Assembly (NCBI GenBank): GCA_964511945.1
Contig: CAZEHO010000031.1
Coordinates: 1 to 37,494, forward strand
Origin: CAZEHO01 sp964511945
GTDB lineage: Bacteria > Actinomycetota > Acidimicrobiia > Spongiisociales > UBA11373
DNA: 37,494 bases
Reading direction: 5' to 3'
Under the pieces are notes generated by a model. That model did not search any database, was not told the origin of the DNA, and was given only the letters and a program-made list of their open reading frames with translations. Below are positions 1 to 7,156 of this stretch, one piece after another (positions within the stretch are counted from its first letter, which is position 1; the number at the start of each line of letters is the position of its first letter). Position numbers and translations under genes: made by a program.

Positions 1-1
1 C

Positions 2-1177
2 AGCGTCGTATTCCCCCCTCACGAGCGGTTTCGGGCGATTGCCATCTGGGCAGGGTTCGCCGGAGCAGGGGGAAACGCCGGACCGGTCCTCAGTGGAGTG
101 TTGCTGACAGGCTGGTGGGTACTCCCCCAGTTCGGGTGGGAATCCACCTTCATAGTGAACCTTCCCGTCGTCGCCATCGTTCTCGCTGCTGTCACGATCG
201 TGGTCCCGGATTCGAAGGAATCGACCAGTACGCCACTCGATCCAATCGGAAGCGTCCTCTCGATCGCCGCCATCACGGCCCTGCTCTTCGGCATCATCGA
301 AGGGCCTGAACTGGGCTGGACCGACCCACTGGTACTCGGCAGCTTCGTCATCGCAGCCGGCATCGGCGGGGCCTTTGCCAAGTGGGAATCGCGAACGCTC
401 CATCCCTTGCTGCCCCCGTCGTTCTTCCGGAACCGACGGTTCTCGGTCGGGGGTGGAGCCGTGACCCTGGTATTCGCCCTGATGTTCGCCTTTTTCTTCT
501 TACTGACGCTGTATCTCCAGTTCGTTCTCGGCTACTCGCCACTCAGGGCCGGTGTCGCCACCGTGCCGTTCGGAGCCGCCATGATGCTCGTCTCTCCTCG
601 AGCGGCACAGTTGTCGATCCGTTTCGGGACCGGGCCCGTCATGGTCGCCGGGTTCCTGATCACCGCCGCCGGCCTCGCTTGGTTAAGCACCGTCTCAACC
701 TCTACGCCCTACCCGGTCCTGGGTGTGATCTTCGCCGTCCTCGGCACCGGGGAAGTCCTGGCCTCCACTCCGGCGACTGCCGACATCATCGCCGCAGTTC
801 CCCCCGACAAGGCCGGTGTCGCCTCCGCCGTGAACGACACGACCCGGGAACTCGGTGGAGCCGTCGGACTCGCCATCGGTGGCAGCCTGGCCGCCACCAT
901 CTATGCCGCGACGCTCGATCTCAGTTCCCTCAACCTTGCACCTGCCGTCGGCGACGCAGCCCGCGAGTCGATCGGTGCAGCGATTGGCGTCGCTGCCGGC
1001 CTCGGGACCGCACTCGAGGGTTTGGTCGTCGGAGCGGCCCGGGAAGCGTTCACCACAGCCTTTGCCTGGACGATGGGCGCATTCGCCGCGGCGTCTCTTC
1101 TTGCCGCATTCGCAACCTGGTGGTTCACCCGGGAACACGCCACCGACGCGTCGACCGACCATCTGGGACCGGTTTGA
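2..1177 (+). CDS. MFS drug exporter, DHA2 (EmrB/QacA) type, 5' end missing
   Basis: The reading frame is open from the window edge, so the N-terminus lies outside; 391 residues remain. The first visible residues (ERFRAIAIWAGFAGAGGNAG) resemble the antiporter motif C region of 14-helix DHA2 transporters, followed by GPVLSGVLLTGWW and a typical 'W.stFivNlPv' helix start. About nine hydrophobic segments follow, including the late-half motif 'KAGVASAVNDTTRELGGAVG', which is characteristic of the family. It ends in a short charged tail (residues HLGPV). The family exports small toxic molecules by proton antiport in the cytoplasmic membrane. Substrate cannot be inferred. The downstream gene has its own ribosome-binding site, so no operon is implied. 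Confidence 0.9.
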   Translation, partial: SVVFPPHERFRAIAIWAGFAGAGGNAGPVLSGVLLTGWWVLPQFGWESTFIVNLPVVAIVLAAVTIVVPDSKESTSTPLDPIGSVLSIAAITALLFGIIEGPELGWTDPLVLGSFVIAAGIGGAFAKWESRTLHPLLPPSFFRNRRFSVGGGAVTLVFALMFAFFFLLTLYLQFVLGYSPLRAGVATVPFGAAMMLVSPRAAQLSIRFGTGPVMVAGFLITAAGLAWLSTVSTSTPYPVLGVIFAVLGTGEVLASTPATADIIAAVPPDKAGVASAVNDTTRELGGAVGLAIGGSLAATIYAATLDLSSLNLAPAVGDAARESIGAAIGVAAGLGTALEGLVVGAAREAFTTAFAWTMGAFAAASLLAAFATWWFTREHATDASTDHLGPV

Positions 1178-1278
1178 CCGGTGAGTTTTTACTCAACTAT
1201 TATTAGTCACCACATACATAGGGCCCGCCGCCGACAAGGTCGCCGGCGTTGAGGCTCGACTCGACCAAGGAGTCTCTC
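1178..1278 (+). promoter_or_regulatory. AT-rich leader with small inverted repeat upstream of the SRPBCC gene
   Basis: This gap contains an AT-rich stretch (about 1185-1220) that stands out from the GC-rich surroundings. It includes a TGAGT-TTTT-ACTCA inverted repeat at 1182-1195 and an outer GGTGA/TCACC pair at 1180-1184 and 1207-1211. It is the likely promoter of the SRPBCC gene; no -35/-10 pair is assigned. AAGGAG at 1267-1272, six bases before ATG 1279, is the ribosome-binding site. Confidence 0.4.
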
Positions 1279-1752
1279 ATGTCTGCACCCGTCCACGTGT
1301 ACAAGGCCTACATCAAGGCCGATCTCGAGACGGTCTGGCAAGGCATCACCGACGGCAAGCTGACCTCTCAGTACCGCGGGCCGTGCCATCCCGACCTCGG
1401 CATGGCCGAGTACGGCACCGGAGTTCGATCCGATTGGACGCCGGGCGCGTCTGTCGAGCATGTGAACGGAAGCGGCACCGTTGTCGCCGACGGCGAAGTG
1501 ATCGCGATTGATCAGCCAAATCGTCTCGAGGTCACATTCCACGCACACTGGGATCCCGAGCTCGAAGCCGAGGGTCCGGCGCGCGAGGTGTACATCCTCG
1601 AGGACGAGAAGATGGGCCTCACCAAGCTCACCGTGGAACTGTACGACGTCGCCACCGACAGCAAGACCCTGGCCGACACCATCGATCACTTCCCCTTCAT
1701 CATCTCGGGGCTGAAGACGCTCCTGGAAACGGGAGACCCGCTCGTCGGCTGA
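1279..1752 (+). CDS. SRPBCC / AHSA1-type ligand-binding protein
   Basis: 157 residues. The start at 1279 is chosen because AAGGAG sits six bases upstream; an in-frame TTG at 1249 has no such site. The protein has the START-like pattern of AHSA1 proteins: a beginning of the form 'VYKAYIKADLETVWQGITDG', a central 'GTGVRSDWTPG' strand-loop region, 'NRLEVTFHAHWDPE', and a C-terminal amphipathic helix (HFPFIISGLKTLLETGDPL). Such proteins form a hydrophobic pocket and act as small-molecule binders, cyclases or regulators; the ligand is not predictable. The gene appears monocistronic, with a strong terminator 27 bases after its stop. Confidence 0.85.
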   Translation: MSAPVHVYKAYIKADLETVWQGITDGKLTSQYRGPCHPDLGMAEYGTGVRSDWTPGASVEHVNGSGTVVADGEVIAIDQPNRLEVTFHAHWDPELEAEGPAREVYILEDEKMGLTKLTVELYDVATDSKTLADTIDHFPFIISGLKTLLETGDPLVG

Positions 1753-1779
1753 ACGACTAGGGATCAGAGATCAAGGAAT

Positions 1780-1812
1780 GCGGGGAGAGGACAACCTCTC
1801 CCCGCTCTTTCT
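1780..1812 (+). terminator. Intrinsic terminator after the SRPBCC gene
   Basis: A perfect 11-bp stem (GCGGGGAGAGG, 1780-1790, pairing with 1795-1805) with an ACAA loop, followed by a T-rich run (TCTTTCTT). It sits between the convergent SRPBCC and membrane-protein genes. Confidence 0.85.
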
Positions 1813-1869
1813 TGCGGCTGGTGCGGCGCCGCAGAGGCTTCGTGATCTTCACAAGAGATGAGGGCGGTC

Positions 1870-2328
1870 TCAGACGCCCCACTTGCCGATCATCGCCACG
1901 ATGGCCAGCACGACGACGGCCAGATCGGCAGCCAGCAAGATCGCGACCGTGCGTTCGATCGACGCCGCCCTCTGGCTGTCGCCGGCGGCGTACGCCGCGG
2001 CTGCCTTGCGGCCCAGACGCGCCACATAGAACAGCACCACGACGGCTCCGAAGAGGATGGCGCCCTTCCCGATCATGTTGAACAGGTCGTACCACTTGTA
2101 GGTCGGATCAACGGCGCGCCGACCGAGCACGATCCCGGTACCCAGAATGACCACGTACGCCGGAGCGTAGAAAAAGCGCCTGAAGGCCACTGCAGAGAGG
2201 TTCCAGTGGTCTGAGGCAAACGCCAATGCCTTGGAGTTGATCCGCGGGTTGAACACCAGCCCCACCACGGTGGCGGCGATCCAAAGGCCCGTGGCCAGAA
2301 TGTGGACGGTCAACAGGGTGTCGCGCAT
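1870..2328 (-). CDS. Small four-helix integral membrane protein (DUF2269-like), copy 1
   Basis: 152 residues with four hydrophobic segments (about 5-27, 55-76, 87-107 and 128-148). Each end has short polar tails and the N-terminus reads MRDTLLTVHILATGLWIAA; a histidine inside the first helix is typical of DUF2269/CopD-like proteins. Molecular function is unknown for such families. It is divergent from the VOC gene at 2652, and the pair is repeated at 3105-4094, with a second copy of the same length (152 aa) beginning MRATLLTLHIVASCLWIGA. The constant pairing suggests the membrane protein and the VOC protein work together or are co-regulated. Confidence 0.75.
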   Translation of the reverse strand: MRDTLLTVHILATGLWIAATVVGLVFNPRINSKALAFASDHWNLSAVAFRRFFYAPAYVVILGTGIVLGRRAVDPTYKWYDLFNMIGKGAILFGAVVVLFYVARLGRKAAAAYAAGDSQRAASIERTVAILLAADLAVVVLAIVAMIGKWGV

Positions 2329-2414
2329 CGGAAGTGCCTTTCGTGGCTCGACGGATCAGCGCCGGTTCGGGTTTTGGGACGTCAAAACCCTACCACGAGC
2401 CATTTGCTGACTGC

Positions 2415-2434
2415 AAACTTTGATTGGTATGTAC
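2415..2434 (+). promoter_or_regulatory. Recurrent promoter motif, box A
   Basis: AAACTTTGATTGGTATGTAC. The same 20-base pattern occurs at 2572, 3648, 5574 (minus strand) and 8719, each time upstream of a gene. Box A lies 237 bases before the VOC gene start and seems to be an extra copy relative to the second module, where only one box is present. Confidence 0.6.
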
Positions 2435-2571
2435 TGGTTCTGGGCGACGGGTCACTCGACCGAGAATCGCCGGGCGATCCAACCTCCGCGGCTCCCGCCG
2501 GCGCGCCGGTGCGCTCGGGACAACATCGGCTACCGGCAAGCATCGGCCCCAGACGACAGGTTGCTTTTCCC

Positions 2572-2591
2572 AAACTGTGATTGGTATGTAC
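2572..2591 (+). promoter_or_regulatory. Recurrent promoter motif, box B, with -10-like TAAAGT
   Basis: AAACTGTGATTGGTATGTAC, directly followed by TAAAGT at 2592-2597, a plausible -10 hexamer. The VOC gene starts 60 bases further on. No -35 consensus is visible, so the motif may be an activator site that replaces it, or an operator. Confidence 0.6.
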
Positions 2592-2651
2592 TAAAGTCGC
2601 TGGAGCGGCTGACCGTCCTGCCGGAACCATCGCGAGAAAGGCGAACCGACC

Positions 2652-3017
2652 ATGGCCATCACCGGACTTCACACACTCCTCTACTCCTCGGAGGTCGAGG
2701 CCCTCCGCGCCTTCCTGCGCGACAGCGTCGGACTCCCCGTCGTCGACGAGGATGACGGTTTCATGATCTTCGGGATGCCTCCCGCGACGTTGGAGCCCCA
2801 TTCGGGTCCACCGGAGCTGGACATCCACCCCGGCGATCAGCCCACCCACGAGCTGTCGTTCGTGTGTGACGACATCAACGCGACCATCGAGGAACTCCAA
2901 GCCAAGGGTGTCGAGTTCCGCGGCGAGCCGATCGACAAGGGCTGGGGAATCGTCACCGTGATGGTGCTGCCGGGCGGTGTCGAAATGGTCCTCTACGAAG
3001 CTCGCGAGTTCGACTAA
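2652..3017 (+). CDS. Small single-domain VOC (glyoxalase/bleomycin-resistance fold) protein, copy 1
   Basis: 121 residues, one VOC module pair: MAITGLHTLLYSSEVEALRAF, then 'DDGFMIFGMP', 'ELDIHPGDQPTHELSFVCDD', 'ATIEELQAKGVEFRG' and a C-terminal 'MVLPGGVEMVLYE'. His7, the central His and the late Glu are in positions that usually bind metal in this superfamily. VOC enzymes include glyoxalases, dioxygenases and antibiotic-binding proteins; the substrate is unknown. The start has the GAGAAAGGCGA leader shared with copy 2 at 3735. Copies 1 and 2 are clear paralogues, with the same order of motifs throughout. Confidence 0.85.
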   Translation: MAITGLHTLLYSSEVEALRAFLRDSVGLPVVDEDDGFMIFGMPPATLEPHSGPPELDIHPGDQPTHELSFVCDDINATIEELQAKGVEFRGEPIDKGWGIVTVMVLPGGVEMVLYEAREFD

Positions 3018-3104
3018 TCGCGTCGCGGGCGTCGCGGGGGGCCGCATGCCGGTGCAGCGCCCCGCCGATGCCTTGTCCGGCGGCAGGCGCCCGATCGAAT
3101 CGGG

Positions 3105-3563
3105 TCAGGCGCCCCAAGTGCCCACCATCGCGACCGTGGCCACGACCACAATGGCCAGGTCGACGATCTGCCCGACCGTCATCTTCGTCTTGATCACGCC
3201 GGCGGCCTGCATGTCTCCGGTCGCGAAGGCCTCGCCCACCTTGCGGCCCTGGCGCTCGAAGTAGACCATACCCAGCCACGCCCCGATGAGGACCGCGGCG
3301 ATCCCGATGATGTTGAAGGTATCGGAGAAGGCGAAAGAGGTGGACTCGACCGAGGTGATGAGCAGCACGCCGGTGACCAGGATGACAAGGTACAGCGGCG
3401 GGTAGAGATACCGTTTCGCCCCGATGAGAGCGAAATACCAAGGATCTGAGGCGACCGTCGTTGCCTTGGGGTTGAGCTGCCGGTTGACGACCAGACCCAC
3501 GACGTTGGCGCCGATCCATAGGCAGGAGGCCACTATGTGGAGGGTCAAGAGGGTTGCACGCAT
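3105..3563 (-). CDS. Small four-helix integral membrane protein (DUF2269-like), copy 2
   Basis: 152 residues, same length and helix layout as the gene at 1870-2328, with shared N-terminal motifs (MRxTLLTxHIxAxxLWI) and the C-terminal 'VAMVGTWGA'. The first 50 bases upstream of both genes are nearly identical (2326-2375 against 3561-3610), so the duplication included the promoter. It is convergent with VOC copy 1 and divergent from VOC copy 2. Function is unknown. Confidence 0.75.
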   Translation of the reverse strand: MRATLLTLHIVASCLWIGANVVGLVVNRQLNPKATTVASDPWYFALIGAKRYLYPPLYLVILVTGVLLITSVESTSFAFSDTFNIIGIAAVLIGAWLGMVYFERQGRKVGEAFATGDMQAAGVIKTKMTVGQIVDLAIVVVATVAMVGTWGA

Positions 3564-3647
3564 CGGAAGTGCCTTTCGTGGCTCGACGGATCATCGCCGG
3601 TTCGCATTGGTACAAAGAAACCCTACCACGGACCATTTGCTGATTAC

Positions 3648-3667
3648 AAACTTTGCTTGGTATGTGC
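3648..3667 (+). promoter_or_regulatory. Recurrent promoter motif, box C, with -10-like TAGGTT
   Basis: AAACTTTGCTTGGTATGTGC, followed directly by TAGGTT at 3668-3673. It lies 67 bases before VOC copy 2, an arrangement matching box B ahead of copy 1. Confidence 0.6.
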
Positions 3668-3734
3668 TAGGTTCTCGGGGTGTGACGAGCGACGCTACGC
3701 TCCCACGAATCAGGGCGAGAAAGGCGAGCTGACG

Positions 3735-4094
3735 ATGCCCATCACAGGACTTCACACCCTGCTCTACTCAACGGAGGTCGACGCCTTCCGTGCGGTGATG
3801 CGCGACGTGTTCGAGCTTCCGCATGTGGCTTTTGATGACGGCTTCATGCTCTTCGATTGCCCGAAGACGACGATGGAACCCCACCCCGGTCCGCCGGAAT
3901 TCGATATCCATCCCACCGACCGGATTACCCACGAAGTCGGCTTCGTGTGTGAGGACATGGAAGCGACGGTCGAAGAGCTCCGGGCGAAAGGAATCCAGTT
4001 CCGCGGCGAGATCACGGATGAAGGCTGGGGAAAGACCATCATCATGGTGCTGCCGGGCGGTGTTGAGATGCTCTTGACCGAGCCCGTCGACTGA
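3735..4094 (+). CDS. Small single-domain VOC protein, copy 2
   Basis: 119 residues, colinear with the protein at 2652-3017: MPITGLHTLLYSTEVDAFRA, 'DDGFMLFDCPKT', 'EFDIHPTDRITHEVGFVCED', 'ATVEELRAKGIQFRGE', 'IIMVLPGGVEMLL'. ATG 3735 is selected over upstream in-frame codons because it aligns with copy 1 and follows GAGAAAGGCGA. Divergence in the loop that follows the first helix (residues 25-40) suggests the two copies may handle different ligands. A bidirectional terminator follows. Confidence 0.85.
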   Translation: MPITGLHTLLYSTEVDAFRAVMRDVFELPHVAFDDGFMLFDCPKTTMEPHPGPPEFDIHPTDRITHEVGFVCEDMEATVEELRAKGIQFRGEITDEGWGKTIIMVLPGGVEMLLTEPVD

Positions 4095-4130
4095 TCGACG
4101 TCACCGCAAGACCATAATCTCCCGGAAACA

Positions 4131-4164
4131 GTAGAGCCGTCGCCCTGAAGGGCGACGGCTCTAC
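4131..4164. terminator. Bidirectional hairpin terminator between convergent genes
   Basis: A perfect 15-bp stem (4131-4145 with 4150-4164) closed by a TGAA loop. On the minus strand it is followed by a short T-rich run (TGTTT). It separates VOC copy 2 from the convergent substrate-binding protein gene. Confidence 0.8.
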
Positions 4165-4186
4165 CGCGATCCGAGTCGAGCGCTGG

Positions 4187-5537
4187 CTAGAAGCCGATGT
4201 CCGGATCGAGGAATTCGTTGGTCACGACGTCCTCGGCGGTGATCCCCTCAAGGATCGGTGTGTTGACCTCCGGGTGCGCGAACACCGGAATCATGATCTC
4301 GACGACCTCCTGGACGCGGTCCATATCGAACTTGCCGACCACGCCGTCCGGACCGTTGCCGATCAAGCCGAGGCGACCAAACTCCCCGTTGGCGAATTCG
4401 GCCAGACCCTGCGAATAGACCCAACCGTCGTCGTACGCATCATTGATTGCGCCGATCGTGGCATTGGTCTCAGCACCGTTGTTCACGTAGTCGACCGCGG
4501 CCTGCTGGAGAATCGGAACCACCAGTTCGAGGCATTCGCGATCCTCGGTGAGCCGTTCAGGCCGCACCCCGTAGTTCTGCGAGTAGGTCCGGAACCCGAT
4601 GTCGTGGAGGAGCTCGTACATGACCGGCTTGCCGTACTCCGGCGTCTCGACCTCGTAAATGTATGGCTCGGATGAGGCGTAGGCCTGCAGCATGAAGCCA
4701 CCATCCTCGACGACGAACCGGGTCACTCCGCCGTCGTAGGACCCGTCGACCTGACTCTGATCGACGATGCCTTCAGCGACGAGCCAGTACAGGTTGTGCG
4801 CCCCGAAGAACGCCAACAGGGTGGTGTCGCCGGGCATATCCGCCACATGCTCGACCCCCGGGAATTGCTCGGGGTTCCACATGATCATCTGCGGATTGAT
4901 CTCCATGATGGCCATGACCGAGACCACCGGCTGATCCAGCGAGTTCCCGACGGATCCGTCGGTGCTGGAGTAGCCGAAGAAGATGTCCTGTTCCTGATAC
5001 ATCTGCGAAGAAACCTGCTGCCAGCCGATGGCAGGGCCGCCCTCGACGATCTGAACGTCGATGCCGGTGTCGACTTCACCGCTGGCCACGAGCGAGCCGG
5101 TCACGGTGCCGTTAGCAGCCTCGAAGTCCTGGCCGAGCAGCTCGTACGTCGGGCCGTGTTCGGCCTGTGCGTGCCAGTCGGTCTGGATGATGAGCGGGTC
5201 CGGGCAGACCCCGGCGAGCGCACCCTCGAGGCCCTCGTCCGCTGGTTCCGTTGTCGCAGGTGCCGCGGTTGNNNNNNNNNNNNNNNNNNNNNNNNNNNNN
5301 NNNNNNNNNNNNNNNNNNNNNNNNNNNNNNNNNNNNNNNNNNNNNNNNNNNNNNNNNNNNNNNNNNNNNNNTCGCAGGCGCTGCGGTTGTCGCAGGCGCT
5401 GCGGTTGTCGCAGGCGCTGCGGTTGTCGCAGGCGCTGCGGTTGTGGTGGCCGCATCGTCGTCGTCGCCGCAAGCTGCGACGACCAGTGCGAGCGCCATCA
5501 TCAACGCGATCATTCGTACAGTTTGTGATCGAATCAT
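4187..5537 (-). CDS. ABC transporter substrate-binding lipoprotein 1 (NitT/TauT/THI5 type), interrupted by a scaffold gap
   Basis: The protein starts MIRSQTVRMIALMMALALVV, a lipoprotein signal with lipobox VAAC and acidic GDDDD after the cysteine, then an Ala/Pro/Thr spacer of repeated AAPATT units that runs into 100 Ns. After the gap the mature domain begins CPDPLIIQTDWHAQAEHGP, the first strand of NMT1/THI5-like binding proteins for nitrogenous or sulfonate solutes. ATG 5537 is preferred to ATG 5543 because GGAGG lies eight bases before it. The two sides are out of frame only because the gap has placeholder length: removing it restores one frame of 416 codons. It is a distant paralogue of the protein at 10705. 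Box D precedes it, and box E precedes the ABC fusion, linking the two. Confidence 0.85.
5254..5443 (-). repeat. 18-bp tandem repeat coding for the AAPATT lipoprotein spacer
   Basis: Four perfect 18-bp units (5372-5443, unit TCGCAGGCGCTGCGGTTG on the plus strand) and one degenerate unit at 5254-5271 flank the run of Ns. On the minus strand they encode alternating Ala-Ala-Pro-Ala-Thr-Thr. A repeat array of this kind commonly collapses in short-read assembly. Confidence 0.95.
5272..5371. other. Assembly gap (100 N)
   Basis: Exactly 100 undefined bases inside the 18-bp coding repeat; the round length indicates a placeholder, so the true distance is unknown. A whole number of 18-bp units would keep the lipoprotein gene in frame. 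Confidence 0.98.
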
Positions 5538-5573
5538 CCGCATCTCCTCCCCCGGGAGGTCGGTAGAGTCTTA

Positions 5574-5593
5574 GCATATACGAATCAAAGTTT
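5574..5593 (-). promoter_or_regulatory. Recurrent promoter motif, box D, with -10-like TAAGAC
   Basis: On the minus strand AAACTTTGATTCGTATATGC, followed by TAAGAC. It lies about 30 bases upstream of the lipoprotein gene start and its ribosome-binding site (GGGGGAGG). Confidence 0.6.
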
Positions 5594-5753
5594 GCATTGC
5601 AACTGCCAAAACTACCCCCGCGTCAGGCAACTGTCTGAGGCCGCGGAACAGGTCGTCCGGGATCTGGCGTCGAACCTGGCGCAGGGTCTCGTGAGGCCGA
5701 GCACGGGGCCGGTGCAAGCCGGCAACTCGAAGCCGGACCTTCGCGAGCGTCCC

Positions 5754-6134
5754 TCAGCCGGGTTCGTCCGTCGTGTCGGCGGTGATCTCGTAGCCGACGA
5801 AATCCCATCCCCGCAGTCTCTGGTTGATGTTCAACAGGAATGCCTTGATCGGGCGCCTGCTGCCGATGGCCTTCTGCGCCGGCTTGAACTCTTGGCGGGT
5901 GAGACGCCGGGCGGACCCGCTTCGCCATGGCCCGGACGTGTTGCCCTGGGCATCGCATGCAGCGATCTCGACCCTTGGATTGTCGGCGATCCGCTTCACC
6001 TTGTGGGTCTGGGCCGGAGTGCCGAAGTACAGCTTGTCGTCGATAACCACCGACCACACCGGGGTTGCGACCGGCTCACCGTTGGCCCGGAACGTGCGGA
6101 CACTGACGTAGGTAGCTTCACTGAACTCGTTCAT
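5754..6134 (-). CDS. PPOX-class F420-dependent oxidoreductase-like protein
   Basis: 126 residues with the split-barrel flavin/deazaflavin fold pattern: 'ATYVSVRTFRANGEPVATPV', 'VIDDKLYFGTPAQTHKVKRI', 'NPRVEIAACDAQGN', then 'GSARRL'. This matches the short Rv1155-type family of actinobacteria, which use F420 or flavin to reduce small molecules. The start has GGGGG upstream. The C-terminal tail ('LRGWDFVGYEI') is typical of the family's end. It is followed by the divergent box-D promoter region and preceded, on the same strand, by the two-domain VOC gene with 118 bases between. Confidence 0.8.
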   Translation of the reverse strand: MNEFSEATYVSVRTFRANGEPVATPVWSVVIDDKLYFGTPAQTHKVKRIADNPRVEIAACDAQGNTSGPWRSGSARRLTRQEFKPAQKAIGSRRPIKAFLLNINQRLRGWDFVGYEITADTTDEPG

Positions 6135-6252
6135 GACCGGAACCCCCCGCTCTTGGTCTTCGCTCCTGCTTCAGGTGCCTGCTCGAACAAGGCTGCCGAG
6201 CGTCCACGGGGTTTGGCCCCCTAGAAGCCGGCGACGCTCAGCAGATGATCGG

Positions 6253-7020
6253 CTAGAACAGCGCGATGATCGAGAAGACTGCGCCGGCGGGGTCGGCAAC
6301 CGTGGCCAGTCGGCCGTGACCGGTATCGCGCGGCACGTCCACGATCGAACCGCCGAGTTCCTTGATCTTGGCAACGCTCGCATCGCAGTCGACCACCGTG
6401 AAGTAGATATCCCAGTGTGCCGGGATGCCCTCCACCGGGGGCGGCATGGTGGCGGCGACACCGTGATCGCCGACCTTCAGGAATGCGATCTTGCCCAATT
6501 GGGGGTTGTCGAACCACACGTGGTTCAAGCCCACCACCCTGCCGAAGAAGTCGACGGCCGCCTTCTGATCAGGAGTGACGAGGTCGGACCAGCAGAATGC
6601 GCCCGGGTCGTTCACGATCTCAGCACCGATGCGATTGCCGGCTTGCCAGAAACCGATGGCGCCACCAGTTGGGTCGGCGACGATCGCCATTCGGCCGTCA
6701 TCCAGCACATCGAAGGCCGGGACGATGACTGATCCACCACTGGGTTCGACCTTGTTCATTGTCGCGTCGAGGTCGTCGACGCTCATGTAGACCGTCCACC
6801 AGGGAGTATCGACCTCGTGTTCGGGTTTCCGATGCAAGCCTGCAGCGATGTGGCCGTCCAGTCTCGCCAGGTAGTAGTCGCCGCCGGACTCGTCGATATC
6901 GATCTTCTCCCAATCCCAACCCAACAGCGCCGAGTAGAAGGCCCTGGAGCCTTCGACGTCAATGGTGGTGAGGTCGACCCATGAAGGGGTCCCCTCTACG
7001 TACGAGTCACGAACCGGCAT
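6253..7020 (-). CDS. Two-domain VOC protein, CFP30B / 27-kDa antigen type
   Basis: 255 residues made of two VOC domains (about 12-125 and 138-255). Repeated elements are 'PSWVDLTTIDVEGSRAFYSA' / 'FCWSDLVTPDQKAAVDFFG', 'WTVYMSVDDLDATMNKVE' / 'WDIYFTVVDCDASVAKIKEL' and 'GRMAIVADPTGGAIGFWQ' / 'GRLATVADPAGAVFSI'. This is the layout of mycobacterial CFP30B-like proteins, whose activity is not settled. The start has GGAGG four bases upstream of ATG 7020. Two 15-bp direct repeats lie just upstream (7042-7076), so expression is probably controlled there. Confidence 0.85.
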   Translation of the reverse strand: MPVRDSYVEGTPSWVDLTTIDVEGSRAFYSALLGWDWEKIDIDESGGDYYLARLDGHIAAGLHRKPEHEVDTPWWTVYMSVDDLDATMNKVEPSGGSVIVPAFDVLDDGRMAIVADPTGGAIGFWQAGNRIGAEIVNDPGAFCWSDLVTPDQKAAVDFFGRVVGLNHVWFDNPQLGKIAFLKVGDHGVAATMPPPVEGIPAHWDIYFTVVDCDASVAKIKELGGSIVDVPRDTGHGRLATVADPAGAVFSIIALF

Positions 7021-7041
7021 GGATCCTCCAGGGCTCGACCT

Positions 7042-7076
7042 TTGTACATACTACACGCAAGTTGTACATGCTACAC
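7042..7076 (-). promoter_or_regulatory. Tandem operator-like direct repeats upstream of the two-domain VOC gene
   Basis: TTGTACATACTACAC (7042-7056) and TTGTACATGCTACAC (7062-7076) are 20 bases apart, i.e. about two helical turns, differing at one position. On the minus strand each contains ATGTACAA, and the first also gives a possible -10 (TAGTAT). The spacing suits cooperative binding of a repressor or activator. Confidence 0.6.
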
Positions 7077-7156
7077 ACCGAGACGCCGGGCGATCCGCTC
7101 GCGATCAGGGAGCTCGAAGCGCTCGACACGGGGCCGAAGGTTTCCGATGGGCCGGT

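Noticed and set aside
5372..5443. Regular 18-bp repeats as a possible CRISPR array
   Set aside because: Units are directly adjacent with no spacers and encode a lipoprotein linker.
5101..5577. Apparent frameshift in the substrate-binding lipoprotein
   Set aside because: The two halves join in one frame when the 100-N placeholder is removed, so no mutation is needed.
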